Below are positions 8,049 through 16,183 of a stretch of 64,000 nt of DNA, one piece after another. How positions within the stretch are numbered: the first letter of the stretch is position 1; each line of letters begins with the position of its first letter. The notes beneath the pieces were generated by a model. That model was given only the letters and a program-made list of their open reading frames with translations, did not search any database and had not been told where the DNA came from. Location: positions 86,960 to 150,959 of the forward strand of contig NZ_CP119812.1 in NCBI RefSeq assembly GCF_029338395.1, read 5' to 3'. The DNA is from Halorussus caseinilyticus. GTDB taxonomy: Archaea; Halobacteriota; Halobacteria; Halobacteriales; Haladaptataceae. Made by a program: the position numbers and the translations under genes.

Positions 8049-8876
8049 GTGCGGCTTCTAATTCGGCTTCGCGCTCGCGCGGACGCCGCGTACGACAACT
8101 CGCACTTCCACGAACTCCGCGGCCGACTCTGGAAAGGACTCCGGGGGACAGAATACGACGACCTTCACGACGCCGACCGGCCAATCGGTCTCTCGTTCTC
8201 GAACATCTTCCCGTGGGGCGACATCGAAGAAGGCGACGAACGAACCGTTCTCGTCGCCGCAACAGACCAAGACGTATTACGGGCCATCGCCGAGAGCGTC
8301 ATCACCGACCGCGAGTTCAACGTCGGCCAGATGCCGTTCCACGTCGAAGAAGTCACCACCGTCGCCCCGGATGTCGGCGAACCCGGAACCCGAGGAACGC
8401 TCGAAACCGGAACCGGCGTTCTCGTCCGCATCCCTCCACAGCAGGCCGACGCCTACGGCATCGACACCGACGGCGACGAAGCCATCTTCTGGCAACCAGA
8501 ACACTCGCTCGAACCACTCAAAACCCAACTCGAAAACAACCTCGACAAGAAACACCGGCTGTTCTGCGACGACCACCTGCCCGGCCCGAGCAACCGCGAC
8601 GGCGACCTCTTCGACGAGTACGACCTCCTCAAGACGTTCGCCGTCCCGGTCGAAGTCACCCAAGGCGTCGAAATGACGTACATCCTCAGCAAGTGGCGGT
8701 TCGGTTACCGGGTGCGCGACGACCACCACCGCCGCCACCTCAACCTCGCGCTCGACGCAGGCATCGGCGAACGCAACGCACTCGGACTCGGCTTCCTGAA
8801 CATCCAGCGAGACTCGAAACGTCCGCCGGGGACACCAGAGGCGTCGAGCGCGTCGACCGACGGAGGGCGTCGATGA
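8049..8876 (+). CDS. cas6: CRISPR pre-crRNA endoribonuclease Cas6 (type I-B)
   Basis: A 275-residue RAMP protein that cuts the repeat of the array transcript to release crRNAs with the 8-nt handle ending in GAAGC. The GTG start gives the expected first ferredoxin-fold strand (MRLLIRLRARADAAYD). HFHELRG near residue 20 supplies a candidate catalytic histidine. The glycine-rich loop GIGERNALGLGFLN near the C-terminus is the RAMP/Cas6 signature. After it come about 30 disordered residues. It heads the operon, and its TGA overlaps the ATG of cas8b (ATGA). Length is normal for haloarchaeal Cas6. Confidence 0.95.
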   Translation: MRLLIRLRARADAAYDNSHFHELRGRLWKGLRGTEYDDLHDADRPIGLSFSNIFPWGDIEEGDERTVLVAATDQDVLRAIAESVITDREFNVGQMPFHVEEVTTVAPDVGEPGTRGTLETGTGVLVRIPPQQADAYGIDTDGDEAIFWQPEHSLEPLKTQLENNLDKKHRLFCDDHLPGPSNRDGDLFDEYDLLKTFAVPVEVTQGVEMTYILSKWRFGYRVRDDHHRRHLNLALDAGIGERNALGLGFLNIQRDSKRPPGTPEASSASTDGGRR

Positions 8877-11074
8877 CGCGTCTCGACACCGCGACGCTCG
8901 ACAAGTATCTGCCCGACGGCCCGATTTCGTCGCTTCGCCGTCTCGAAGTCCTGTACGGTGCGATGACGGAAGCGGCCGCGGGCGGAACCGACAGCGAGTA
9001 CGGCCTCTACTACACGCCCGGCGAGTTGGCCGGGTTCGTCACCGACGCCGACGACGACCGCTATCTCGTCACCGTCAAAGTCGACCTGACCGGCGACGAC
9101 CCGCGACTCGACGCCGTTACCGCCCAACCGCTCCAGCCAAGCATGGTCGAAGACCTCGGCTACGCGCGCTACCCGTGGGGTCGTGGTATCGACCACAGCA
9201 TCACCGAACGCGGCGCGAAAGGCGGGTCGACGCTCGACACGACCGTCCGGTACTGCCGCGAGCGACTGGAACGCTGGACGAACGCGAGCGGAAAAGAGCC
9301 AGCGGTCGGCCGAGTCGCCGACGAGCATCCGGACGGCCACGTGATTCGCGCGCTCCAGACGCTCGGGTCGCGCGACGACATCGCCGACCAGATAGAAGAC
9401 TCGCTCGCATCGAACTTCCCGAGCGCGGACTCCCCGCGCGTCGTGGCGACGGTCGCTCTCAAACTCGACCCGGAGTCACTCGAAGCGCCACCGGACGGGC
9501 CGCCCGACGGCGACGGCTACTACTATCCCGGCCAGCTTCCGGTGTTGAACGAGGGGATGGTCGCGCGGAAGAACCACAAGCTCGCCACGAAGAACGTCGA
9601 CAGTCCGTCGAAGGGCGAGGGGACGTGCATGGTGACGGGCGACCGCGGCGAAGTGTTCGGCACCGCCGAAGACCCACTGGCGTTTTTCACCATCCAGCAC
9701 TCCGAGAAGTTCGCGGAACTCAAAAAGGAGAACGCGTGGCGGTCCCATCCGGTCTCGTCGGAGGCCGCGCTCTTGCTCCAATCCGGCACGTCGCTGGTCG
9801 ACGAGTGCAGTCGGACGCGTGACGGCTTGCGCGTCTACATGCTCCCGTACGTGGTTGACTGTGACGCCGAGCGCGCGGAACTGCTCTACGCTACTGTCGC
9901 GGACGCCGACGCCACGTCAATCGTCACCTTCCAGCAGAACGCAGAGCAGAATAACGAAGCGTTTGCGGACGCGCTCCGGTTCTACGTCATCGGCGTTCGG
10001 AACGACAGCGGCGACATCAACGTCCTCCACGAGGTGCCGAACGTCGATATTTACTGGCCGCGAGAGGTGGCGAACGCCCATCTCGACGTGTTGGAGGGGA
10101 GTACGTTCGACCCGGTTGCCGGGTTTCGACGACCCGCAGAAGACGACTGGCGGCACATCGACGACAGCATCGGCCAAGACGCGATGCTTCGCGCGATTAC
10201 CGGCGGAAGTTATGCCCGCGACACGCTCGCGTATCCGACCGCGGACGACCCGACGAGCGACGACCCCCGCGAATGGCTCGTCACTGCGCTGTTGACGGGC
10301 GAACCCGTCCCCGTGGACAAACTACTCAGCCAGTACGTCGACCGGATTGCGAGCGACACCGACGCCAGCGACGGGAGTTTCCCGACGTATCTGGTTCTCA
10401 CCCAGTACGCCCAACTCGAAGCGCTCGCTCGCGCCGGACTGCTCGACGCGCCAGACGACCGTTCCGAACTCGCAGACACACCAGCAATTACGATGGACCA
10501 GACGAACGACCTCTTCGGCTCGAACGAATCGCTCCCGGACCCGTCCGACCTCGCGCCGGACGGCGACGTGAAAAAGTATCATGCACGAAAGTACCGGCTG
10601 GAACGCTTCCTCGGCGAACGACCCGCGTTTCAGGTCGACGACGACCCACACAGCGCTGACGACTCCCAGACCGCCGACGAGCGCCGCGGTGCGTTCCTCT
10701 TCGGCGTCTTTCTCGGCCAACTGGCTAACCACCAGTCGTACAACCGCGACATGAACCGGACGCTCCGCGACCAACATCCCGCCGACCGAATGACGGCCGA
10801 CCGGATACAGAACGTGTATCCCGACCTCGAACAACGCTCGGGGGTCTACGCGAACGGAGACCAACTGTTCCCGGAGACCGAGAGTTTGCTGAAAGACGCT
10901 TTCGCCGAGGCACCCCCATCCAGTTGGGCGCTCCCGGTCGAGGACGTACGGTTCTTCTACGCGCTCGGTCTCGCGTACGGCGCGGAAGCCCGCGGACAAG
11001 CGTTCCAACTCATGGACCGCCTCGGCATCGACTACGGCGACGCAGACGACGCGACTGACTCGGCCGACGAATGA
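8873..11074 (+). CDS. cas8b: Type I-B Cascade large subunit Cas8b
   Basis: A 733-residue protein in the position and size of haloarchaeal Cas8b (Csh1-like), the subunit thought to read the PAM and hold Cascade at the target. The ATG at 8873 overlaps the cas6 stop; the frame is open further upstream but that extension is antisense-type sequence inside cas6. The middle contains KNHKLATKNVDSPSKGEGTC and RGEVFGTAEDPLAFF, typical of the family, and the C-terminus is helical (RRGAFLFGVFLGQLAN ... DVRFFYALGLAYGAEARG). Cysteines are sparse, so I do not claim a zinc site. It overlaps cas7 by 4 bp. Confidence 0.93.
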   Translation: MTRLDTATLDKYLPDGPISSLRRLEVLYGAMTEAAAGGTDSEYGLYYTPGELAGFVTDADDDRYLVTVKVDLTGDDPRLDAVTAQPLQPSMVEDLGYARYPWGRGIDHSITERGAKGGSTLDTTVRYCRERLERWTNASGKEPAVGRVADEHPDGHVIRALQTLGSRDDIADQIEDSLASNFPSADSPRVVATVALKLDPESLEAPPDGPPDGDGYYYPGQLPVLNEGMVARKNHKLATKNVDSPSKGEGTCMVTGDRGEVFGTAEDPLAFFTIQHSEKFAELKKENAWRSHPVSSEAALLLQSGTSLVDECSRTRDGLRVYMLPYVVDCDAERAELLYATVADADATSIVTFQQNAEQNNEAFADALRFYVIGVRNDSGDINVLHEVPNVDIYWPREVANAHLDVLEGSTFDPVAGFRRPAEDDWRHIDDSIGQDAMLRAITGGSYARDTLAYPTADDPTSDDPREWLVTALLTGEPVPVDKLLSQYVDRIASDTDASDGSFPTYLVLTQYAQLEALARAGLLDAPDDRSELADTPAITMDQTNDLFGSNESLPDPSDLAPDGDVKKYHARKYRLERFLGERPAFQVDDDPHSADDSQTADERRGAFLFGVFLGQLANHQSYNRDMNRTLRDQHPADRMTADRIQNVYPDLEQRSGVYANGDQLFPETESLLKDAFAEAPPSSWALPVEDVRFFYALGLAYGAEARGQAFQLMDRLGIDYGDADDATDSADE

Positions 11075-12195
11075 CCGACTCGAACGCAACGCTCGACACC
11101 TACGACACAGACGACCAGACCACTGACTCCGCCACCACGCAATCCATGACCGAAACTGTCGATAACCGCTCCGAAATCGTGTTCGTCACCGACGCACAGG
11201 ACTGCAACCCGAACGGCAACCCGCTCGGTGAAAACCGCCCGCGGAAAGACCCCATCACGGACCAAGCCGTCGTCACGGACGTACGCCTGAAACGCTACCT
11301 CCGCGACCAACTCCACGCCGACGGCCACGGCGTCTTCATCAAGAAGACCGGCGACGAGAGCGAAGTCCGCGCCCGACTCGCCCTCGACGTACTCGGCGAC
11401 ATCACGGACGCCGACGAAGTCGCCGAAATCGAGAACGTCCGCGACGAGTTCCTTGACGCCGCGACCGACGTGCGGTACTTCGGCGCAACGCTGAGCTTCA
11501 ACGCCGACACCGACAACGACTTGCTCGACGCGGTGGCCGACGCGTTCGACGGCGGCAACTACACCGGCCCGGTCCAGTTCTCGCCTGCGCGGTCGCTCAA
11601 CGCGGTCGAAGAGAACGAAGAGTCGAACACGCTGACCAGCGTCATCGCCACGCAGGACGACAAATCGACCGGTGGGTTCGACCTTGACGACAACCGGCTG
11701 AAGTACGCTATCTTCCCGTTCCACGGTCTCGTAGACGAGAACGGCGCGAGCGACACGGAACTCACCGCGGCCGACGTGAAGCGTCTCGACACGCTCTGCT
11801 GGCGCGCGATGAAGAATCAGACGATTTCCCGGAGTAAAGTCGGCCAAGAGCCACGACTCTACGCTCGCGTCGAGTACGCGACCGACGGCTATCACGTCGG
11901 CGACCTGCACAACGGCTTCGACCGCGACCCCGACTACTCGAAACCGGAGTCGGAACTCCGGAACGTGACGGACTTCACGCTCGACGTGACGAAGTTCGTG
12001 GACCGACTCGCGTCGGCGAGCGACCACGTAGAGACGGTTCACGTCGTCGGCGACGAGTATCTGGACATGAGCTACGACGGCGAGCGGTACGGGACCGCCG
12101 CCGACCTCGCCGACTTGCTCGAATCTCAGGGCGTGCCGACGACCACTATCGACGTGTACGCCGAGTTCGAGGAGACGCTTCCGGCGGGCGAGTGA
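11071..12195 (+). CDS. cas7: Cascade backbone protein Cas7 (Csh2 family)
   Basis: A 374-residue RAMP-fold subunit that polymerises along the crRNA. After a 30-residue acidic, probably disordered N-terminus, the family motif NRSEIVFVTDAQDCNPNGNP and DVRLKRYLRDQL appear. These are followed by a GPVQFSPARSLNAV segment and late DVKRLDTLCWRAMKN, all characteristic of Csh2-type Cas7. An internal ATG at 11146 would remove the acidic extension; I keep the first ATG because it overlaps the cas8b stop. Typical length for haloarchaea is 340-370. Confidence 0.95.
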   Translation: MTDSNATLDTYDTDDQTTDSATTQSMTETVDNRSEIVFVTDAQDCNPNGNPLGENRPRKDPITDQAVVTDVRLKRYLRDQLHADGHGVFIKKTGDESEVRARLALDVLGDITDADEVAEIENVRDEFLDAATDVRYFGATLSFNADTDNDLLDAVADAFDGGNYTGPVQFSPARSLNAVEENEESNTLTSVIATQDDKSTGGFDLDDNRLKYAIFPFHGLVDENGASDTELTAADVKRLDTLCWRAMKNQTISRSKVGQEPRLYARVEYATDGYHVGDLHNGFDRDPDYSKPESELRNVTDFTLDVTKFVDRLASASDHVETVHVVGDEYLDMSYDGERYGTAADLADLLESQGVPTTTIDVYAEFEETLPAGE

Positions 12196-12204
12196 GGGTT
12201 CGAC

Positions 12205-13050
12205 GTGACTAATACGAACGTCGGGCCGGTGGACCCGGCCCCCGACCGGAGCGAGACGCCGCCGACGCTCACCGACGGCGTGCCCGATTCGTGTCTCGTC
12301 TGTACGGTGGGCGGCGACTGGGCGCACTTCCGGCGCATCGACCGGACGGTCACGAAACAGACGTATCGGTTGCCGCCGCGGACGACCGTCGCGGGACTGC
12401 TCGCGGCTATCGTCGGTGTCGGCCGCGACGAGTACTACGACGTGTTCGACCCGGCGGTGTCGGCGGTCGGCGTCGAAGTCGTCGGCGACCTCCGAACCAC
12501 GACGCAGCCGAGTCTCGGCGTCGGCACGAACCCCGGCGAGACGTTCGACAGCGCGGGCGGAAGCGGCAAGAAGACGGTCAAAGTCCGGTTTCCGGACACG
12601 ACCGACAACCGCCAGATTCACAGCTACGAGTACGTCGTCGACCCGGCCTACCGGCTGTACGTCGCGGTCGAAGACGAGGCGTTCCACGCGGCGCTGAAAC
12701 ATCACCTCGAACGCGGCACGTCGTACTATCCGCCGTCGCTCGGCCTGTCGGAGTTGCTCGCTCGCGTCGAGACGCCCGAGGCGGGCGTCGAACACGACGT
12801 GACCGCGGTCGCTGTGGACGACACGGTGGCGGTCGATTCGGCGATTCCCGAGGCGGTCGAGACGATTGTTCCGCGCGCAGGGACGCCACATCACGTCGAG
12901 CGTCTGCCTGCCGCGATGGAGGCCGACGGTCGGAACCGCCGGACGACCGAGTTCACCGACTACGCGTTCACCGCCGACGGCCAGTTGGAGACCACCGGCG
13001 ACGGTCTCGCACTCGGCGATGTCGCTGGACGCACGGTCGCATTCTACTGA
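12205..13050 (+). CDS. cas5: Cascade subunit Cas5 (type I-B)
   Basis: 281 residues, GTG start 9 bp after cas7. Cas5 caps the 5' handle of the crRNA. The sequence shows the Cas5 N-terminal RAMP strand (SCLVCTVGGDWAHFRRID), the TKQTYRLPPRTTVAGLLAAI motif that is nearly diagnostic for Cas5, and YYPPSLGLSELLA later. A Pro/Asp-rich N-terminal extension of about 25 residues precedes the fold. Order cas8b-cas7-cas5-cas3 is the standard I-B arrangement. Confidence 0.95.
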   Translation: MTNTNVGPVDPAPDRSETPPTLTDGVPDSCLVCTVGGDWAHFRRIDRTVTKQTYRLPPRTTVAGLLAAIVGVGRDEYYDVFDPAVSAVGVEVVGDLRTTTQPSLGVGTNPGETFDSAGGSGKKTVKVRFPDTTDNRQIHSYEYVVDPAYRLYVAVEDEAFHAALKHHLERGTSYYPPSLGLSELLARVETPEAGVEHDVTAVAVDDTVAVDSAIPEAVETIVPRAGTPHHVERLPAAMEADGRNRRTTEFTDYAFTADGQLETTGDGLALGDVAGRTVAFY

Positions 13051-13083
13051 CACGACACCCCCTGTTTTCACGACTCTCGATTC

Positions 13084-16062
13084 ATGACACCAGACCAACT
13101 CCCCGACGAGATTATCGCCCGCCGGAGAAACCGGGACGGCGGCGCGGACGAGGACGTGCCGAACGACGAACTGCTGGTTGACCACGCGAAAGCGGTCGCC
13201 GACCGCGCGGTATGGCTCGGCCGGTTCGAGAGCGAGTCGGGCGACGGCGGGCCGTCCGACGAGGCGGTCGTGCGGTGTCTCGGCTGGCTTCACGACTTCG
13301 GGAAGGTCGCACCGGCGTTCCAGTTGCACGTCCGCGGCGAGTATCCCGACGGGAAAGACGACCGATTGACCTACCACGCGCGACTCGGTGCGTTCGCCAC
13401 GTACTACGCACTCGGACAACTCGGTGCGCCAGAGCGCGACCGTCTCGCCGCGTGGGGCGCGGTGCTTCGTCACCACGGCCGACTGCCCGACTTCGCAGAG
13501 CGAACCTTCGAGACGGTGCAGAACGAACAGCACGCCGAAAAACGCGGACAGTGGGCTGGCCCGCAAATCAACCACGTCCAGTCCTGCGCTCCGAGCCGTG
13601 CGGTTGCATCGCGGCTGTTGGCGGAAGCCACCGACGGCGCGGCGTCGTGGGACGGCTTCGTCGAGGCGTTCGAGAGCGGCGCGCTGTTCGACGACCTGCT
13701 CGACGCCGTTGCCGAGGGACCGATGCAGGCAACGGCGACGACCGATAAGCTTCCCGCAGACCTCTACGGCCGGACGACCCGGCTCTGGAGTTCCCTGACG
13801 CTCGCGGACAAAACCGCCGCGGCCGACCGCGAAATGGCCGACGCTCTCCGACCGCAGGCGCTCGACCTCGACCGATTGGAGAGCCACATCGACCGACTTC
13901 AACACGAGTCGGGTGCGACCGACACCGACATCGGCGACACCGACACCGACACCGACATTGGTGACATCGACCCGACGGACGAGGCGTCACTGAACCGCTT
14001 ACGGGAGACGGCGCGCCAGCGCGTCAAAGCGAACGCGCCGCGACTCGCCGACGCCGAGGTCGGAACGCTCACGCTCCCGACCGGACTCGGCAAGACGTTC
14101 GCCGGGATTACGGGCGCGTTCGAACTCCGCGACGTTCTCGCCGAACGACGCGGCCGCGACACCAAGCCGACGGTCGTGTACGCGCTCCCCTACACGTCGA
14201 TTATCGAACAGACCCGCGAGACGTTCGAGGACGAAGACGTGTTCGACGCCGACCCGCGGTCGCGCGAGTTCACCGTCCACCACTACCTCGCCGAGACCGT
14301 GACCTACCTCGACGCCGACCACGACGAGACCGCCGACGAAGCCGACTGGGAGACGACGCGGTCCGACGCCGAACTGCTCGGCGAAAGTTGGCGGTCCGGC
14401 GTCGTCCTCACGACGTTCGTCCAACTGTTCGAGAGTCTCGCCGGGCCGACGAACGGACAGGGACTGAAGCTTCCGGCGTTACGGGATGCGGTCGTCGTCC
14501 TCGACGAACCGCAGGCGCTCCCGAAACGCTGGTGGGACGCTATCCGACGCCTCGGCCGGATAGTGGTCGGCGAGTACGACGCCCGCATCCTTTCGATGAC
14601 CGCGACGCAACCGACCCTGTTCACCGACGGCGACTTCGAGACGCTCTCGCTGCTCGCGGCCAACGACAGCGATGGGGCGGACGCCGCGGAGACGACCGAC
14701 GACTCGTCGGCCGAGTCGTCGTTCGAGCGCCGGGCGTCCGAGGCCGTCGCGCGAGTCGGCTACGAGGTCCACGAGTCGGTTCGGGCGGCCACGGAAGACG
14801 GCGGCACGCCGATTTCGCACGCGGACGCCGCGGCCGAGATTGCCGCCGCGACACAGACAGACGGCGACGAGTCGGCCGACGCCCGCCCGTCGGCCGGTGG
14901 CCGGTCGGTTCTCGCGGTCTGCAACACTATCGGGAGTTCGCGGGCGTTGACCGCACGTCTCGAAACGGCGTTTCGAGCGACCGGCCGTCGGCCGACGCAC
15001 GTCGGCGAGACGTACCAGAGCGTCCTCTCGGAGGTGGACACGAACCCGGACGAACTCCCGGACTACGAGCAGCTAGCGCGGCGGACGCTCCGGGAACTCG
15101 GGTTCGCGTACGACGCCGACCGCGAAGCGTGGTATCCGACCGACGACTGTACGGGACGCGGGTATCTCGGGACGTTCAACTCCCGGTATCGGCCGCTCGA
15201 CCGGCGCGTGCTGATACACGTCGCAGACGAGCTTTCGACCGCGGGCGTTCCGTTCGCGTTCGTCTCGACGCAGGCTATCGAAGCGGGCGTCGACATCAGT
15301 TTCGCGCGAGCGTACCGCGACATCGCACCGCTCGATAGCGTCGTCCAGACGGCGGGACGCTGTAACCGGTCGTTCGAGTGGGGGCCGGAGAACGGCCGGG
15401 TGACGGTGTGGACGCTCGCGGCCGTCGAAGACGACGACACCGACGGCGAGGACTTCGACAGCCACGGCCGAGACGCCGACGACGAACCGGACCGCGACCG
15501 GAAACCACCCTCGAACTACGTCTACGACGGCGGCCTGCTTCGCGCGGCGGCCGACATACTACTCGGACTGGGTACGGACTCGGCCGGAACGGTGTCGAGC
15601 GTCACGCTCGAACGCGAGGCGGTGCCGCGCTACTTCGAGACTATCGAAACCCAACCGTGGGCGTCCGAGGAACTCGCCGCGTTCGTGGACGACAGTCGAG
15701 CGGAAGCACTCGGCCACCGTTCGCTCATCGACCAAGACTACCAGACGGTCGACCTGCTCGTCGCGGCTACCGAGACGGACTGCGAGCGTCTCGACAACCT
15801 CAACGATGCGTTCGGCCAGCACGCGAGCGAGGGCTTCGAGTTGCTGTCGGAGTTGGCTGACCTCCGCGTGTCGATACCCGTCCAAGACCTCGAAGAACAA
15901 CTGCCGACTCACGTCCGCGCGGACCACTCCGCGCGCACGGACAGCGACGGTCTCGACGTGTTCGTCCACCGCGGCACGGAAGGCTACGGCGCGTACAAAC
16001 TCGACGACGGCGGCTTCGTCTCCGACGACGGCCGCGGCCCCTCGAACCGATTCACGACGTAA
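13084..16062 (+). CDS. cas3: CRISPR nuclease-helicase Cas3 (HD domain fused)
   Basis: A 992-residue effector that unwinds and degrades target DNA after Cascade binding. The N-terminal HD nuclease is recognisable by GWLHDFGKVAPAF (about residue 67) and RHHGRLPDF. The superfamily 2 helicase follows with Walker A LPTGLGKT (about residue 333), the DExH-like VLDEPQALP and motif III SMTATQPT. Motif VI lies in QTAGRCNRS near residue 760. An acidic insertion (repeated DTDIGD units) sits between HD and helicase. The ATG lies 33 bp after cas5. The gene ends just before leader 3. Confidence 0.96.
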   Translation: MTPDQLPDEIIARRRNRDGGADEDVPNDELLVDHAKAVADRAVWLGRFESESGDGGPSDEAVVRCLGWLHDFGKVAPAFQLHVRGEYPDGKDDRLTYHARLGAFATYYALGQLGAPERDRLAAWGAVLRHHGRLPDFAERTFETVQNEQHAEKRGQWAGPQINHVQSCAPSRAVASRLLAEATDGAASWDGFVEAFESGALFDDLLDAVAEGPMQATATTDKLPADLYGRTTRLWSSLTLADKTAAADREMADALRPQALDLDRLESHIDRLQHESGATDTDIGDTDTDTDIGDIDPTDEASLNRLRETARQRVKANAPRLADAEVGTLTLPTGLGKTFAGITGAFELRDVLAERRGRDTKPTVVYALPYTSIIEQTRETFEDEDVFDADPRSREFTVHHYLAETVTYLDADHDETADEADWETTRSDAELLGESWRSGVVLTTFVQLFESLAGPTNGQGLKLPALRDAVVVLDEPQALPKRWWDAIRRLGRIVVGEYDARILSMTATQPTLFTDGDFETLSLLAANDSDGADAAETTDDSSAESSFERRASEAVARVGYEVHESVRAATEDGGTPISHADAAAEIAAATQTDGDESADARPSAGGRSVLAVCNTIGSSRALTARLETAFRATGRRPTHVGETYQSVLSEVDTNPDELPDYEQLARRTLRELGFAYDADREAWYPTDDCTGRGYLGTFNSRYRPLDRRVLIHVADELSTAGVPFAFVSTQAIEAGVDISFARAYRDIAPLDSVVQTAGRCNRSFEWGPENGRVTVWTLAAVEDDDTDGEDFDSHGRDADDEPDRDRKPPSNYVYDGGLLRAAADILLGLGTDSAGTVSSVTLEREAVPRYFETIETQPWASEELAAFVDDSRAEALGHRSLIDQDYQTVDLLVAATETDCERLDNLNDAFGQHASEGFELLSELADLRVSIPVQDLEEQLPTHVRADHSARTDSDGLDVFVHRGTEGYGAYKLDDGGFVSDDGRGPSNRFTT

Positions 16063-16082
16063 CGAAGCGGCGTCAGTATTCA

Positions 16083-16183
16083 TCTCCGTCGACCCCCCGG
16101 GGGTAGAGGGGGAATTGAGGGTCGACGGAAATCTTCATGTGGGTTCGGCCACGATAGCCTATCACGCCGGAGAATCCGGCATG
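16083..16183 (+). promoter_or_regulatory. Leader of CRISPR array 3
   Basis: Shares the long inverted repeat (CTCCGTCGACC at 16085 and GGTCGACGGAAAT near 16120-16132) and the GCCGGAGAATCCGGC hairpin at 16168-16182, which ends one or two bases before the first repeat. It lies only 20 bp after the cas3 stop, so the inverted repeat may also affect the 3' end of the cas mRNA. Confidence 0.85.

Noticed and set aside
8213..8872. Extension of the cas8b frame 220 codons upstream
   Set aside because: Overlaps cas6 and is an Arg/His/Pro-rich shadow; the ATG overlapping the cas6 stop fits the family length.
11032..13905. 957-codon minus-strand ORF
   Set aside because: Antisense to cas7, cas5 and cas3, with Arg/Val-rich composition typical of mirror frames in GC-rich DNA; the sense genes are unambiguous.
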